A DNA stretch of 64,000 nt from Parasponia andersonii (lineage: Eukaryota; Streptophyta; Magnoliopsida; Rosales; Cannabaceae). Positions 1 through 13,262 of this stretch are shown here, piece by piece (the stretch's first letter is position 1; every line of letters starts with the position of its first letter). The notes under the pieces were generated by a model, which ran no database searches, had not been told where the DNA came from, and saw only the letters and a program-made list of their open reading frames with translations. The translations under genes were made by a program, and so were the position numbers. The stretch is taken from contig JXTB01000036.1 in assembly GCA_002914805.1 (NCBI GenBank), positions 498,660 through 562,659 of the forward strand, in the 5' to 3' direction.

Positions 1-620
1 TGGTAGAGAGAATGAGGCTTTCTAGGGTGGTATTTCGATAGATCAGAAAAATTTTCAGCTTATCGAAAACTCTGTTTCAGCTAATTTTCGAAAAATTTTA
101 TTTGAAAATGAGAAAAACGATTAAACCATTAACTAAAATATTGAGACTTTAAAGAACATGGAATGCACAATATACAATATTGAAACAAAACAATTCAAGA
201 CAATTCATCATACTCAACCATACCAATTTTTTGTTTCAATGTCTTTATAGGCTTTAAATACTCGAGCTCAAACTTTTTGAGAATGCATACCTTGATTAAT
301 TGATGGAGATTCTATCCTTCCAAAAGCTCTTCATCATCTTTGTGTTGAGGTTAGACTTAATTATAACTCACTGGTTTGTCGTTTAAGCTTCAATCATTCA
401 AGCTTAATACCATATCTACAACAATATCATCTATGTTTTCTCCTTGGAGGAGCTATTAGTTTCATCAAATATCACATATATAGATTCATCTACTACTTAA
501 TTCATTTGTTGAAAAACTCTCTTTTTGCATTAGTAGTAGTAGAGTAGCTAGGAAAAGTTCCAACATTAGATTTTGAATCAATATTTTCAAGTTTTCATTG
601 GTGTTTAAAAGCAAGCAAAG
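1..620 (-). pseudogene. Ty1/copia pol remnant (integrase end to RT linker)
   Basis: On the - strand, roughly 455-497 read as VVDESIYVIFDETN. This is the signature that follows the integrase core in plant Ty1/copia polyproteins, just before the reverse-transcriptase domain. Flanking sequence has stops in all frames, so only this short stretch is recognisable. It has the same orientation as the copia gag and LTR farther right and is best read as the downstream part of the same element. The protease and most of the integrase are missing between this motif and gag, so an internal deletion is inferred. No other gene is seen here. Confidence 0.5.
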
Positions 621-1388
621 TATTTGCTTCCAAAGATTCTAAAATAACCAATATTGGGCATTTGATCATTTCAAAACTCACAATGGTATAAAAATAAATT
701 TAATCAACACCTAGTTTAAAACATAACAAATAGTGTTGACAACTTTGGCCTAAAAGTATTTTAGTAAAATATTTTCTTTCGACATGGTCAAGGCCATTTT
801 GAAATCAATAAAAAAAATCATGTATTTTTTTAAAACAAAAATTAACTATCTTAAGAGTATAATATTTTTCAAAAATAATTAACTTAATTTCCAAAATGAC
901 ATACTTTAGAAATCTTGTCATTTCTAAAAATTAGACTAAGTAAGCTATAACAAGATTCTTTTAATAAAATTTTGAAAATGTACGCATACTAGCATGTCCA
1001 AAACTTAAATGTCACAATCAATAAAAATTTTGTTAAAAAAATCTTGACTTGAAAACTTTTTTTTCACAATAATAAATTTTTTTTGCCAAAAGATATAATC
1101 TTATTTGTTCAAAATTTCAAATTAAGCATTTGAAAGAGTAAAAAAAAAACTCAATAACTCTAATCACGTAGTTGATAAAAATTAAGCATATTAGACTTCT
1201 AGTAAGACATTCTTAAAGATAAACAAATAATTGTTACCGATATTACTTATGCTAATGATCTTGCTTTTTTATTTTCTCTAAAAATGAAATATCCATCATT
1301 ATTTCTTTGTAAAAGTTAATAGCTTGGTGAAATCATTGGTTTTTGTTCTTGGAGTAACTATTTTCTTACTTATTCCTATAACAAAGAT

Positions 1389-1936
1389 TCAAATATGGAT
1401 TTTTTGGTACCCATATGACTTTGGGTCTTTGGGAATTAATCTTTGAATTGTTTGGTACTCATTCTTGTTTGACACCAAAATATGCATTTTTCTTGATGGA
1501 GTGAGAAAAGTTTGTATATCTATCTTGGTTGTAATAAGTACATATATACTTTGAGTTACTATTAGATATTGTCTTGACAAAATAATTTCTGAGATATTTT
1601 TGTTTTGCAAAGGATTTATATCGTATACTTCCTTTGTCAAAAGCACATCTTTGTCCACCAATCATTAAATCAAATTCTTCTTTCCATTGGTGAAATTGTG
1701 GACAATGTTGGTTACATCCAAAACTTTTTCTTTTAAGGAAGCATTTTCATTTTTCAAAGATATACATATATTATCAGTCAAATAACTTCCTTTTTTTTTG
1801 AAAATTTCTTATGTTCTTTTGATAACAGAGATAATTTCTTCTTGAGAACATTATTTTTCAAAATAAACAATTTATAGTTATCATGCAATTCATTAAAATC
1901 ATCAATGAGCTTATTGTATGATAACTCTTTTTCAAC
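1389..1936 (-). pseudogene. Ty1/copia gag, 3' part (separated from its 5' part by a nested insertion)
   Basis: The - strand reading continues the copia gag found at 9457-10145: a lysine-, leucine- and asparagine-rich, coiled-coil-like stretch (about 1750-1936), then FAKQKYLRNYFVK near 1590, typical of the gag region around the zinc knuckle. It is broken by frameshifts and stops. A CCHC zinc knuckle is expected nearby but I could not see an intact one. The join to the insertion is at 1936/1937, where TCAAC (1932-1936) repeats the TCAAC at 9457-9461. Confidence 0.55.
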
Positions 1937-4900
1937 GGTAACCCCCTAAGAATCCTTAGACTTGCAATATTAGTAGCATTATTATTAATAAATTTAGTAT
2001 CAAATTTTAATAAGTTTACGTTCGTAAATACTTGAAATTATGTGCGTAATATTATTTTAATGTTAAATTTTATTTCGTAAGAAAACCATAGTTATTCCTT
2101 GTTTTAACTTAGAAATTCTAAGTTGGGTTTCCTTAATAATAAATTGATTCTACAATGATTATATTATGTACATCAATATAATATAATTAAGAATTGATAT
2201 ATTTATGTCATATTAAAAATTGCTACATTTTACAAACCTAAAGTTAATGGTTGCACCAAAATAGTACCGAATGGCTATTTAAGTATACAAAGAATTAAGT
2301 AGACAAATCAATCTAAGGATAGAAAATAAGTTGTAGAAAAAGATGAAGAGTAGTAAAGTTTTACCTTAGGAAGGCTTTAAATTAGTGGAATAGAAAAAGA
2401 AATGAATAAAGTTAGTGGATAATTCTAAAAAAAGTAGGAAAAAAGAAAATGATAATGGAAATATTCTTTAGAAATTAGTGGGCATAATTCAAAGTAGAAA
2501 ACACAGACAAAACTAATTAGTAGCTTTTGTCTCTAAAATAATTCAAAAGGTATGAAAAAGATTTATATAGTAGAGACTAAGATTATTATAGTGGAGACTT
2601 TCTTTGGGAGCTAGTGGTATTGAATTCCAAATAATTGAAAAAGACAAAAGATTAGAGACAAAAGTAATGGGTGAGTAAAAAATAAAGTAAAAAATAAGGT
2701 AATAGAATAGAAAAAGAAGATATATTGACAAATTGATAATAATGGTGTTTGGATTATTTGGTGGAATGTGAAAGTGTGTATTATTAGATACCTCCCATAG
2801 ATAGCCTATAAATAGATCCTTCATTTAGCAATTCAAATCCATACTTAGTCTTTTAATTACTTAGCTAAAACTATCTTCATTTTTCCAATTAACCTTTCTA
2901 TTAAAAAAAAAAAAAAAACCTCTTTCTACCTCACTTTCTTTCAAATCCACAAGAGCTATAATATTTTACTTACCGACTCTAGAAATTAAGAATTATAATC
3001 AAGAGAAAAAATTACCTAGTTTTGTGGTAGAGACATAAGAAAGAAGATTTAGACTTGGAAAGTAAATATTCCATCATCTTGCTTGTTATGTATTTAAATA
3101 GATTCTATAAAAGAATAAATGGGTAACAAAATATTTGATTTACTTTAAATATTATATAATTTATATTACATTTAGAATTATTTTGTTGATTTCTTAAGCC
3201 TCTAAATATGAATACTTCATAATAATAAAGGCTAAATAATAATAATAATAGAAAAATTAAAATGACTAAATACAAAAAGTAGAAGATTTTTAAGTGTAAG
3301 ACCCTAAAATAAAATATGCATGACAATGAACCAAGCTTAATGATTTAGACTTAGATCCTTAAGAACAGATTTTTACCCATTAAAAATGCTTTCCAAAAAT
3401 TAAAGATATTTGCTCAAAAGTTGAAAGGACTAAAATGCCAAAACTTTGAGTATTTGGGTCAAAAGTGTAATTTTGACAAAATATGGGTTAAATATGTGAG
3501 AAAGATATTTTAGACAGTTTTAAGACCATATTAAAGTGTAAAAGTAAATAAAGGAAAAATCTTTAATAAAAACATAAGCTATAACTCAATATTTACTATT
3601 AGAAAGCATAAATGTTAGCAATCTTAAGATTATGGGCAAAAATATAAATTATAAAACTTGAAATTTTGGGTTAAAAATTTGGTATAAGAATAAATATAAA
3701 ACTTTATTTTAGATCTCTAATTTGGATAAGAAGAAATTTACTTAAATTTAGGATATGAAATCAATTATAGGAAATAAATAATGTATGTCTCTAATTGCAT
3801 TTTGCCTAAATTTAGTAATGGGCCTAAAAAGTCTGATCAATGCCTAATAATATTTAGTCCAACTATGATTTTAGATTTTAAATTTGTATAACCATTAGTG
3901 TGTTTGACTCACTTATTATATTATGACCCTTAATTACGAATAAAGCAATTAATCAAGAATAATTCAAAATATTTGATGAAAAGAAATATAACTAAAGAAA
4001 CTTAACTGATTTAGGATGATATTAATCAAATCAACAACCAAATTATTAATAAATTAAAAAGATCACTATGATCAAGGTTAACGAGAATTAAATCTCATCC
4101 ATCTAAGTTGAAAGTATAAATAAGTTAATAAAAATAACATGACATTGTTTCTCAAATGTGAAATTTTATGTTTGATAAAGACTTAGTCTTAAATGTTTTA
4201 AGCTCACTAAGTAATTAGAAGTAAAAAAAAAAAGTATAAAGTCATTTTAAATTACTCTAGCAAATAGAGTATATATATATCAGGGCAAAATTTCGACCTA
4301 GATATACACAATTAATGAGTGAAACTAGGACATTCATATTAGGATGTAAGTACAATTTCATCTACGGCATGGATGGTTTGAAAATATTTCATGTTTGCAG
4401 TATGATATGTTTGAAATTATTTCATGTGTTAACTTGTCTTTATATTATTATGGTATGGTCTATGTATAATGTATGCTTATAAAGATATTTTTCCTATGCT
4501 ATAAAAATGATATACGCTTATTTTACAATGTTATCATATAAAAATACTTTAGCATACTCTAACAAAGGAAATGCTATGACAATGGAATATAAGTTTAGGC
4601 TTGTTGTTGAAACATACCCACTCATGTTAAAAGAAGACTAAATAAGATAAAGAATTTAAAGGTATTGTACCAACCTCCACTATGTGAGGATATCCGAGGG
4701 AAAATAAGACCGACATCCGCTAAGCGAAGATTCCTGAGGAAACGTATATTAAGACTATGACTGTGGGTGTTTGCAGTTGGATCGCTCCCTTAGTTCCCCA
4801 TTCGGTAGTGTGCACTCGGTATGTACACTAGGACCCATAAGAAAAATAAAAGACTTTATGATCAAGAATGAGATAAAATCATGATACAATATCTTATATT

Positions 4901-7900
4901 AAAGCATAAAGTAATGATTTCATAAAATAGCATAACCAGACATTCATAAAAGATTGTTTGTTTATAAGTAAAATATTTTGTGAGAATTACAATGTACTTG
5001 TAACCCTTTAGGAATCCTTAGACTTGCAATATTAGTAGAATTATTATAAACTTAGTGTCGAATTTTAATAAGTTTATATTCGCAAAATTATGTGTGTTGA
5101 ATTATTTTAATGTTAAATTTTATTACGTGAGAAAACTATAGTTAATCCTTGTTTTAACTTAGAAATTCTAAGTTAGTTTTCCTTAATAATAAATTGATTC
5201 TACAATAATTATATTATTTACATTAATATAACCTAATTAAAAATGTGACATGTTTATGTCACATTAAAAATTATTACATTTTTTAACCTAAAGTTAATGG
5301 TTGCATCAAAATAGTACCATGTCATAATTTGAATGGCTAGGATTTAAGTATACAAAGAATTAAGTAGATAAATCAATCTAAGGATGAAAAATAATTTATA
5401 GAAAAAAATGAACAGTAGTAAAGTTTTACCTTAGGAAGGTAATAACTTTAAATGAGTGGAATAGAAAAGGAAATGGATAAAGTTAGTAGGTAATTCAAAA
5501 GGTAGGAAAAAAAGAAAATCATAATAGAAATTTTCTTTGGAAATTAGTGATCATAATTCAAAATGGAAGACATAGACAAAACTAATTACTAACTTTTGTC
5601 TCCAAAATTATTCAAAAAGTATAAAAAAGATTAATATAGTGGAGACTTTCTTTGGGAGCTAGTGATATTGGATTCCAGATAATTAAAAAAGAAGAAAGAT
5701 TAAAGACAAAAGTAGTGGATGAGCAAAAAAAAATTAAAGTAAAAAATAAGGTAATGGAGTAGGAAAATAAGATATATTGACAAATTGATAGTAATGATGC
5801 TCGGATTATTTAATGGAATGTGAAAGTATGTATTATTGGATACCTTCCATGGATGGCCTATAAATAGATCATTTATTTGGCAATTCAATTCCATGTTTAA
5901 CCTTTCAATTACTTAGCCAAAACTATCTTCATAATTCCAACTATCCCTTCTCAAAAAAAAAAAAAAACTCTTTCTACCTCACTTTCTTCCAAATCCACAA
6001 GAGGTATAATATTTTTACTCATTGACTCTAGAAATTAAGAATTATAATCAAGAGTAGAGAGTATTTAGTTTTGTAGTGGAGACATAAGAAAGAATATTCA
6101 AGCTTGGAAGGTAATTATTTCCTCACCTTGCTTGTTATGTGATTTTATAAAAGAATAAATAAGTAATGACATATTTGACCTACTTTAGATGTTATATAAT
6201 TTATATTACTTTAGACTTATTTTATTGATTTCTTAAGCCTTTAAATATGAATACTTCATAATAGTAAATGCTAAATAATAACGATAATAGTAAAATCAAA
6301 ATGACTAAACACAAAAAGTGGAAGATTTTTAAGTGTAAGACCCTAAAATAAAATATGCATGAAAATGAACCAAGCTTAATGATTTAGAGATCCTTAAGAA
6401 CAAATTCTTGCCCATTAGAAATGCTTTCAAAAAATTAAATATGTTTGCTCAAAAGTTAGAAGGACTAAAATATAAAAAACTTTGAGTATTTAGGTCAAAA
6501 GTGTAATTTTGACAAAATATGGGTCAAATATATAAGAAAGTTATTTTAGGCAGTTTTAAGACTATTTTAAAGTGTAAAAGTAAATAAATGAAGAATCTTT
6601 AACAAAAAAATAAGATAGAACTCAATATTTACCATTAGATGGCATAAATATTAGAAATCTTAGGATTATGGGCAAAAATGTAAATTATAAAACTTAAAAT
6701 ATTGGGTTGGAAATTTGGTATAAGAATAAATTAAAAAAAATTATTTTAGATCTCTAATTAGGATAAGAAAAGATTTACTTAAATTTAAGACATGAAATCA
6801 ATTATAGGAAATAAATAATGTATACATCTAATTGTATTTTGCCTAAGTTTAGTGATAGGCTTAAAAAGCGCAATCAATACTAAATAATATTTGGTTCAAG
6901 TATAATTTTAGATTTTAAATTTATATAGCCCATAGTGTGGTTGACTCAATTATCATATTATGACCTTTAATTACAAATAAAGAAATTAATCAAGAATAAT
7001 TCAAAGTATTTGATGAAAATAAATATAATTAAGGAAACTTAATTGATTTGGGATGATATTAATAAAATCAACAACCAAATTATTAGATTAAAAAGATCAC
7101 TATGATCAAGGTTAAGGAGAATCAAATCTCATCCATCTAAGTGAAAGTATAAATTAATCAATGAATATAACATGACATTGCTTCTCAAATGTGAAGTTTT
7201 ATACTAGATCAAGACTGAGTCTTAAATGTTTTAAGCCCACTAGGTAATTAGAAGTTTAAAAAAAAAATAGTAGAAGGCCACTTTAAATTTCTCTAACAAA
7301 TAGAGTATTTATAAGTCAGGGCAAACTTCAATCTAGACGTACGTAATTAACGAATAGAACTAGGACAATTATATTACGAGGTAAGTACAATTTTACCTAT
7401 GGCATGGATGGTTGAAAATGTTTCATGTTTGTAGTATGATATATTTGAATTAATTTCATATGTTAACTTGCCTTTATAATATTATTGTATGGACTATGTA
7501 TAATATATGCTTATAAAGATACTTTTCTTATGCTATAAAAACATGATGTATACTTACTTTATAATGTTATCATGAAAATACTTCAACATACTTTAACAAA
7601 GGAAATGCTATGATAGTTGAATATAAGCTTGGGTTCATTGAAGCGTACTCACTCATATTAAGAAAAGACTAAATAAGATAAAGAATTTAAAGGTGTCGTT
7701 CTAACCTCCAATAGGTGAGGATATCCGAGGGAAAATAAGATCGACCTCCCCTAAGCGAGGATTCCCGAGGAAAAGTATGTTAAAATTATGACCGTGGGTA
7801 TTTTCAGATGGGTCGCTCCCCTGGTTCCCCATTCGGTAGTACACACTCGGTATGTACACCAAGGCCCATAAGAAAGATAATAGACTTTACAATCAAGAGT

Positions 7901-9456
7901 GAGATAAAATCATGACATAATATCTTATAATAAAGCGTAAAGAAATGATTTCATAAAACAGTACAACTGGACTTTCATAATAGAAAGAAAAAAGAGAATT
8001 GTTTGTTCATATGTAAAATGTTTTACGAGAATTATATTGTACTTACTAGGCGAAAGCTCACATTTTATGAGTATCTATGCTATATGTACCAGAGGAAAGA
8101 AACCTCTGATTTGATTGGTGGGTTAGCTAAAATTGCAGCGGGGATGAATGCAAGGCACAGGCAATAGAATACCACCATTAAAATTTCTCCCGCATATATT
8201 CTTATTATAAGACAAATGATTTCAATTATGTAAGCTTGATGTTATTTGAAAACGTACTTATAACTTGGCATTTTATTTCGTAATGCATGGTTTAATCAAA
8301 TTGAACTTGAAAATGTATTTCGATTTAATAGAAAGTAAACAAATATTTTTTTTAAAGATCTAAAAGAGAAAAAGTTTTGATTTAAGTAAATGCAAAACAC
8401 AAGGGGTGCTGTCACAAAGACCTAAACTGTCTAAGGAGAAATTGGGACTTAAGTGGTCCGTATGTGACCCCCCTCCTTACCTGGGAGCCCTTAATGACTG
8501 CACATTATTTAAATCACCCTAATAAAAAGTTTATAATCAAATTTAAATAAAGGGTACTTAACTATTGAGAAGCATTTTCTTGTTTTCAAAATTTAAGTAA
8601 ATTTTTAGTTATGAATATAAATCTCTTAAAAAGAAATAAAAATATATATAAAAAAAATTTGTCATGAATTTTCAGCATCTAAATTTTTTTTTTTTTAAAA
8701 TAAGCTAAGAAAGTAAGTAGTTAACGGTCCAAAAAGTCTGGTCGTTACAGCACTTGTTGAGCGAAAGCTCACATTTTATGAGTATTCATGCTATAGGTAC
8801 CAAAGAAAATAAACTTCTGATTTGATTGATAGGTTAACTGAAATCGAGGCGGGAATGAATACGAGGTACGGACAATGGAATACTGCCATTAAAATTACTT
8901 CCATATATGTTCTTATTATGAGATAAATAATTTTAATCATGCAAGCTTGATGTTGTTTGAAAGCGTACTTATAACTTGGTATTTTATTTCGCAATGTATG
9001 ATTTTATTAAATTGAACTCGAAAATATATTTCGATTGAATAGAATTTAAACAAATATTTTTCAAAAGATCTAAAAGAGAAAATATTTTGATTTAAATAAA
9101 TACAAAACACAAGAGGTTCTGTCAAAAATACCTAAACTGTCTAAGGAGAACTTAGGACTTAAGTGGTCCGTATGTAATCCCCCTCCTCATCTAGGAGCCC
9201 TTTATGGTTGTGCATTATTTAAATCACCTTAATAAAAATATTATAATCAAATTTAAATAAAGGATACTTAACCATTAAGAAGCATTTTACTTGTTTTCAA
9301 ATTTTAAGTAAATGGTTAATTATGAATATAAATCTTTTAAAAAGAAATAAAAGTATAAAAAAAATTATTATGAATTTTTAGCGTCTAAATCTCTCTTTTT
9401 AAATAAATAAGCTAAGAAGGTAAATAGTTAACGGTCCGAAAAGTCGGGTCGTTACA
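1937..9456. mobile_element. Outer solo-LTR-like element (family A), split by a second copy
   Basis: The element runs 1937-4998 and resumes at 8755-9456, about 3.76 kb without the nested copy. It begins GGTAACCCCCTAAG (the nested copy has TGTAACCCTTTAGG) and ends GGTCGTTACA, giving TGTAAC/GTTACA inverted ends. TCAAC flanks it on both sides (1932-1936 and 9457-9461), and the copia gag reading resumes across it. No gag, pol, primer-binding site or second LTR is visible, so it is read as a solo LTR, probably Ty3/gypsy. Read from the right end it starts TGTAACGACCCGAC, a start common in plant gypsy LTRs, yet a clear TATAAATAG (2807-2815) faces the + direction, so its transcriptional orientation is unresolved. 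No real ORF is present. Confidence 0.72.
4999..8749. mobile_element. Inner solo-LTR-like element (family A) nested in its own relative
   Basis: The element is 3751 bp. It starts TGTAACCCTTTAGG and ends GTCTGGTCGTTACA. Positions 4999 to about 8040 align along their whole length with 1937-4998, and 8040-8749 align with 8755-9456. By eye the copies differ at roughly one base in ten plus small indels. The flanks GTACT (4994-4998) and GCACT (8750-8754) are a 5-bp target duplication with one later change. Removing the insert restores a junction that matches the inner copy's own continuous sequence around 8040. A conserved TATAAATAG occurs at 5859-5867. No coding region is seen. Confidence 0.75.
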
Positions 9457-10145
9457 TCAACACTTTCATTATCAGATTTACTACTATCATCACTATCATC
9501 AAGAAAATCATCATGTAAGTTATTATTGAGTTCAAGAGAGTTTATCTCATCATTGATGACCATGAAGCACATGTTGTCTTCTTGATCTCCTTCATTGTTT
9601 TCTTTCATCAACATTTCATGTGTCATAAGTGAACCTATGTGTTCTTCTAGAGGAAGTTTGCTGAGATCGTTTGCTTCTTGAATTGCCACCACTTTATTTC
9701 TATATGCTTTAGGAAGACTCCTAAACACGTTGTTCACCAAATCTATATTAGAATATAATTTTCCAAGAGTATTGAGAGAGTTAATAATAGTAGTAACTCT
9801 AAAAAATATTTGTGCAATATTCTCATCTTTATGTATCTTGAATAATTCATATTGGCAAGTAAAAGTATTGATTTTTGTCTTTTTTAGAGAAGTTGTGCCT
9901 AGATATGACACTTCAAGCATATTCCACATATTATGAGCAACATTAGTGAATATATCTCTATGCATACCATAAATCAAAATATGCATAGCTTTACAATTCT
10001 TTGAAAAAGCAATTTTATCATTTACATCATATTCATCAATTTCTTTATCAACAAATTTATCACCAATCTTTTTCTTAAAAATAAATGGACTTTTAGCAAC
10101 AATATACCATAAATCAAAATCTAAAGATTGTGGACATGTAAGCAT
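9457..10145 (-). pseudogene. Ty1/copia gag polyprotein, 5' part
   Basis: An open frame from the ATG at 10143-10145 runs about 230 codons to the insertion point. It reads like the plant copia gag (UBN2-type) domain: the N-terminal SLDFDLWYIV, a central MWNMLEVSYLGT, then YELFKIHKDENIAQIFFRVTTI and FRSLPKAYRNKVVAIQEAND. Gag assembles the virus-like particle that packages element RNA. The start is chosen because it lies just downstream of the primer-binding site and LTR, as expected. The final residues of the open frame (below 9457) belong to the inserted family A element. The downstream half of gag is at 1389-1936. Confidence 0.8.
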
Positions 10146-10280
10146 TCTATTTCTCTAATAATTAAAATCGATTTCATTGAAAAACGGTGGTCTAGTTAAA
10201 AACTATTCATTTGAAAGATTTTAAAAATTGTTTAGGTATGTCATCTCAAGACGGTTAAGTCTTTAAAATTTAAGCATTAA

Positions 10281-10292
10281 GCTCTGATACTA
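10281..10292 (-). promoter_or_regulatory. Copia primer-binding site
   Basis: The - strand reads TTAGTATCAGAGC starting two bases inside the LTR end. It closely resembles TGGTATCAGAGC, the complement of the initiator-methionine tRNA 3' end used by copia elements, with a mismatch at the 5' side. This fixes the LTR boundary at 10295. Confidence 0.7.
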
Positions 10293-10294
10293 AT

Positions 10295-11818
10295 TGTTAG
10301 TTATGGTTAGCACAACATTGACTATCCAAGAAGGGAATAAATTGGGTTTTAAAACTTTTTAGGAAACTTTTAAACAATGTAAAATCATAAACCACTATTT
10401 TGAAACTTTTAAGCTAAATGAATAATAATAGCAAATATATAACAATAATACTAAGTTACTTAAGCATAATAAATATCAAACACTCAAATAAATAGCTTGC
10501 AATAAAGTAAAGAGTATAGGCATAGAGAAAGTACAAACTCGGTTTTTACGAGTTTCGACAAACACGACGATTTGCCTACGTTCCCAGCCCTTGGCAATTT
10601 GAGCTTTCACTATTCGAATCAAGATTGTGGGCTTAATCGGCCCTTGTATACAACGAGTGATTTCTCCTTAGGCATATTCTTGCCTTTACAACAAGATTGA
10701 ATCCGGCTCTATCATGCTTAACTCAGATTGTTTAGACTCTGGTGTCAATCTTACTAATTCATGGGTTGTTTAAACTCCGGTGACAATCTCACCTATACTC
10801 GGGTTCTTTAGACTTCGGTGATAACCTCACCTAAATCAGGTTGTTTAGACTCCTGTGGCAACCTTACCTTACAATTATAATTTTGGTTTTTATTGAATCT
10901 CTCAACTAGAATCTCTCTCTAATGAAAGTATTTGATACAAGGTAAGCTTAGAGAGAATAGATGTAGACACAGGATATGATCTAGTTTGGCTCAAGTGATT
11001 TTTATGAAAAAATGAATTTGAAAGTTTAAATCACAAAAATAGATTTTAACAACTTGAATATATGATATAAGCAATGTAAGAATGTTTATTAGTTATTTTA
11101 AATGTTAAAAAAAAACCTTGTATATATAGACTTGAAATAAAACTAGCCGTTTATAACTGTTTGACAGATATTCTATCATTTTCGGTAGATCGAAAGTATG
11201 TTTTCAGTCGACTAGAAATACTAAACATTGATAATGCGATTCTAACGATCAAATTTGAAAATTGTTGAAAATATGCAAGGGAATCAGTAGACCGATTATG
11301 GAGGCCGGTCTACCGAATCTACCCGAGAGCAATATTTGAATTTTATTTCAAGTCTTTTTCAATTATTTTCAGAAAGTGACTCCATAAATTGATTTAGTAT
11401 ATAATATAGGAACTATAAAAATTCATAAATCAATTTAAAAGTTTGTCTAAAATAAATTTCTTATACTAATTAGAGATAAATGGGTTTGACAGTTTTGGTT
11501 TGAAAATTTCCAATTTTTTGAAAAATTTCAGCCATTAATATTATATTATGTGTGAACAAGTAAGTACAAGATCTAAGTGTTTAACCTTTACTAATCTAGG
11601 TCTTGTAATATTGAACCTTGTCTTCAAGCTCTTCTCCATTCATCTTCAAATTTGATTCTAATAAGTCCAATATACATCCATCTTCACATTTGGTTTCTTA
11701 ATCAACTTGAGTTAGAACTTTTAAAATTATTTCACTATACACTTAAGTTCATTAGTTCTAAATTAAATGTTTGTTATCTTCAAAACAAAAATGAGTAAGA
11801 TATCTTAATTTTTCAACA
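10295..11818 (-). mobile_element. 5' LTR of the Ty1/copia element
   Basis: The LTR is 1524 bp, bounded by TGTTAG at 10295 and TCAACA at 11818 (on the - strand it starts TGTTGA and ends CTAACA). It abuts the primer-binding site. A TATA-like CTATATATACAAGG lies on the - strand near 11121-11130. Between about 10734 and 10870 there are four degenerate copies of a 30-38-bp unit built around TTGTTTAGACTCCGGTG. The length and arrangement suit a SIRE-like or related copia lineage. The second LTR is not in the window, so the outer target duplication cannot be checked. Confidence 0.75.
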
Positions 11819-12049
11819 GATGTCTCACTAGCCACTGTAAATTCTTCTAAACGCAAAAGTTTATTTAAAAGAAAGAAAGAGAGACAGAGCTGTTTCTATG
11901 GTTAATATTCCTTTTGATTATTTATTTATTTGCTGAGACTATTGTAGACAAGTTTTGTCCTTTTACTTATTACCTTCGTTTATTAACCAATAGCCAGTTA
12001 TGAATACACATAGATTTATGTACATACATATACATATGCCCTATCACCC

Positions 12050-12083
<34 letters not shown>

Positions 12084-12716
12084 ATTTTGCCAGTACCGAC
12101 AAAGTAAAGCTTTATATCCCATCTTTTATTACATTGTAGTTTGCATAACAATCCTTTATTATGAAGATATATATCAAAAGAAAGTCTTGAAACAACCGAG
12201 GGAGACATATCTCCTGCAATTACGATGCGTACTCTATGTTGAAGTTTGGCATAGATGAAATACGAGGCTCTGGAGTCTGAGGAAGACCACGGCCAGCTTT
12301 TGTACAACTCATCATAATCAATTATGACCATGTTAAAATAAAAATAATAGAATAAAATTGAAAAAAATAGTTTTGCCACACGTACCAGTATGACAATCAC
12401 TTTTTATTTTATCGAAAGGACAGCACCCTAGTAACTACAAGGGAGCTAGTTAGGTATTACTACACTTCGACATGGATCAAACACTGTTACCATTTGTAAA
12501 ATTGCTGTTCTCTCTCTCTCTCTCTCCCACTTACACGCAGGCATACATAAAGCCAACTGGCAGTTTTGATTCATTCACAAAGAGATGAAATAATTAGGCC
12601 AAAAGGATAGGAAAGGACAAATGTAGTCTAGGATTTGAATGTGATTTGCTTGGTTCTTTCTCCCTCCAATCTTCTTCGCCTATTTATTTTTCTCTTATTT
12701 ATATGGAGATAGAACA
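11819..12716. other. Intergenic DNA upstream of SOFL
   Basis: There is no recognised gene. The stretch holds a (TA)n tract (about 12058-12082) and a (CT)n tract (12508-12526). A 118-codon open frame on the - strand (12044-12400) partly reads through the (TA)n tract and resembles nothing I know. Confidence 0.6.
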
Positions 12717-12812
12717 ACAAGAGAGAGAGAGACAGAGAGAGAGAGAAGAGAGAAAAGCTTTAGTATTAATACCCTTTTGGAGTTTTTAAAAGGAAAGTGA
12801 AGAAAATCAGAT
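12717..12812 (+). promoter_or_regulatory. GA-rich leader of the SOFL gene
   Basis: A (GA)n tract (about 12721-12753) and purine-rich sequence lead directly to the SOFL start codon. Such GA/CT tracts are common in plant 5' UTRs and core promoters. The transcription start cannot be fixed from sequence; TTATTTATATGG near 12697-12708 is a weak TATA candidate. Confidence 0.4.
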
Positions 12813-13215
12813 ATGAATATATCAGCATCAAAATTCAGTAGTGGGTGCGAATCTGGTTGGACCCTTTATTTGGACCAATCATATATTTCAGAACCTGACA
12901 AGTTCAAGAGAGACCATAGAGAAGAAGATGGTGATTGTGAGAAGGAAGAGGAAGAGGAGGATTTATCAATGTTGTCTGATGCTTCTTCTGGACCTCCTCA
13001 TTACCATGAAGATGATCACGAAGACTGTTCTTCTTTTTCTTCTTCTTGGGCTTACAAATCAGCAAACAAGGATAAGAATAAGAAGACCAAGATGAAGACG
13101 AAATTGAAAGAAAAATGTAGAGATGAAGAACATCATTCATGTCTAGATGACACTGCTAGCTCCCCTGTTTCCAAGGCAAGATTATAGCTTAATAAGCTAC
13201 TATGTTGTCCTACAC

Positions 13216-13262
<47 letters not shown>

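Noticed and set aside
12044-12400. 118-codon ORF on the - strand
   Set aside because: It runs partly through a (TA)n tract, shows no family motif and has no promoter or splice context.
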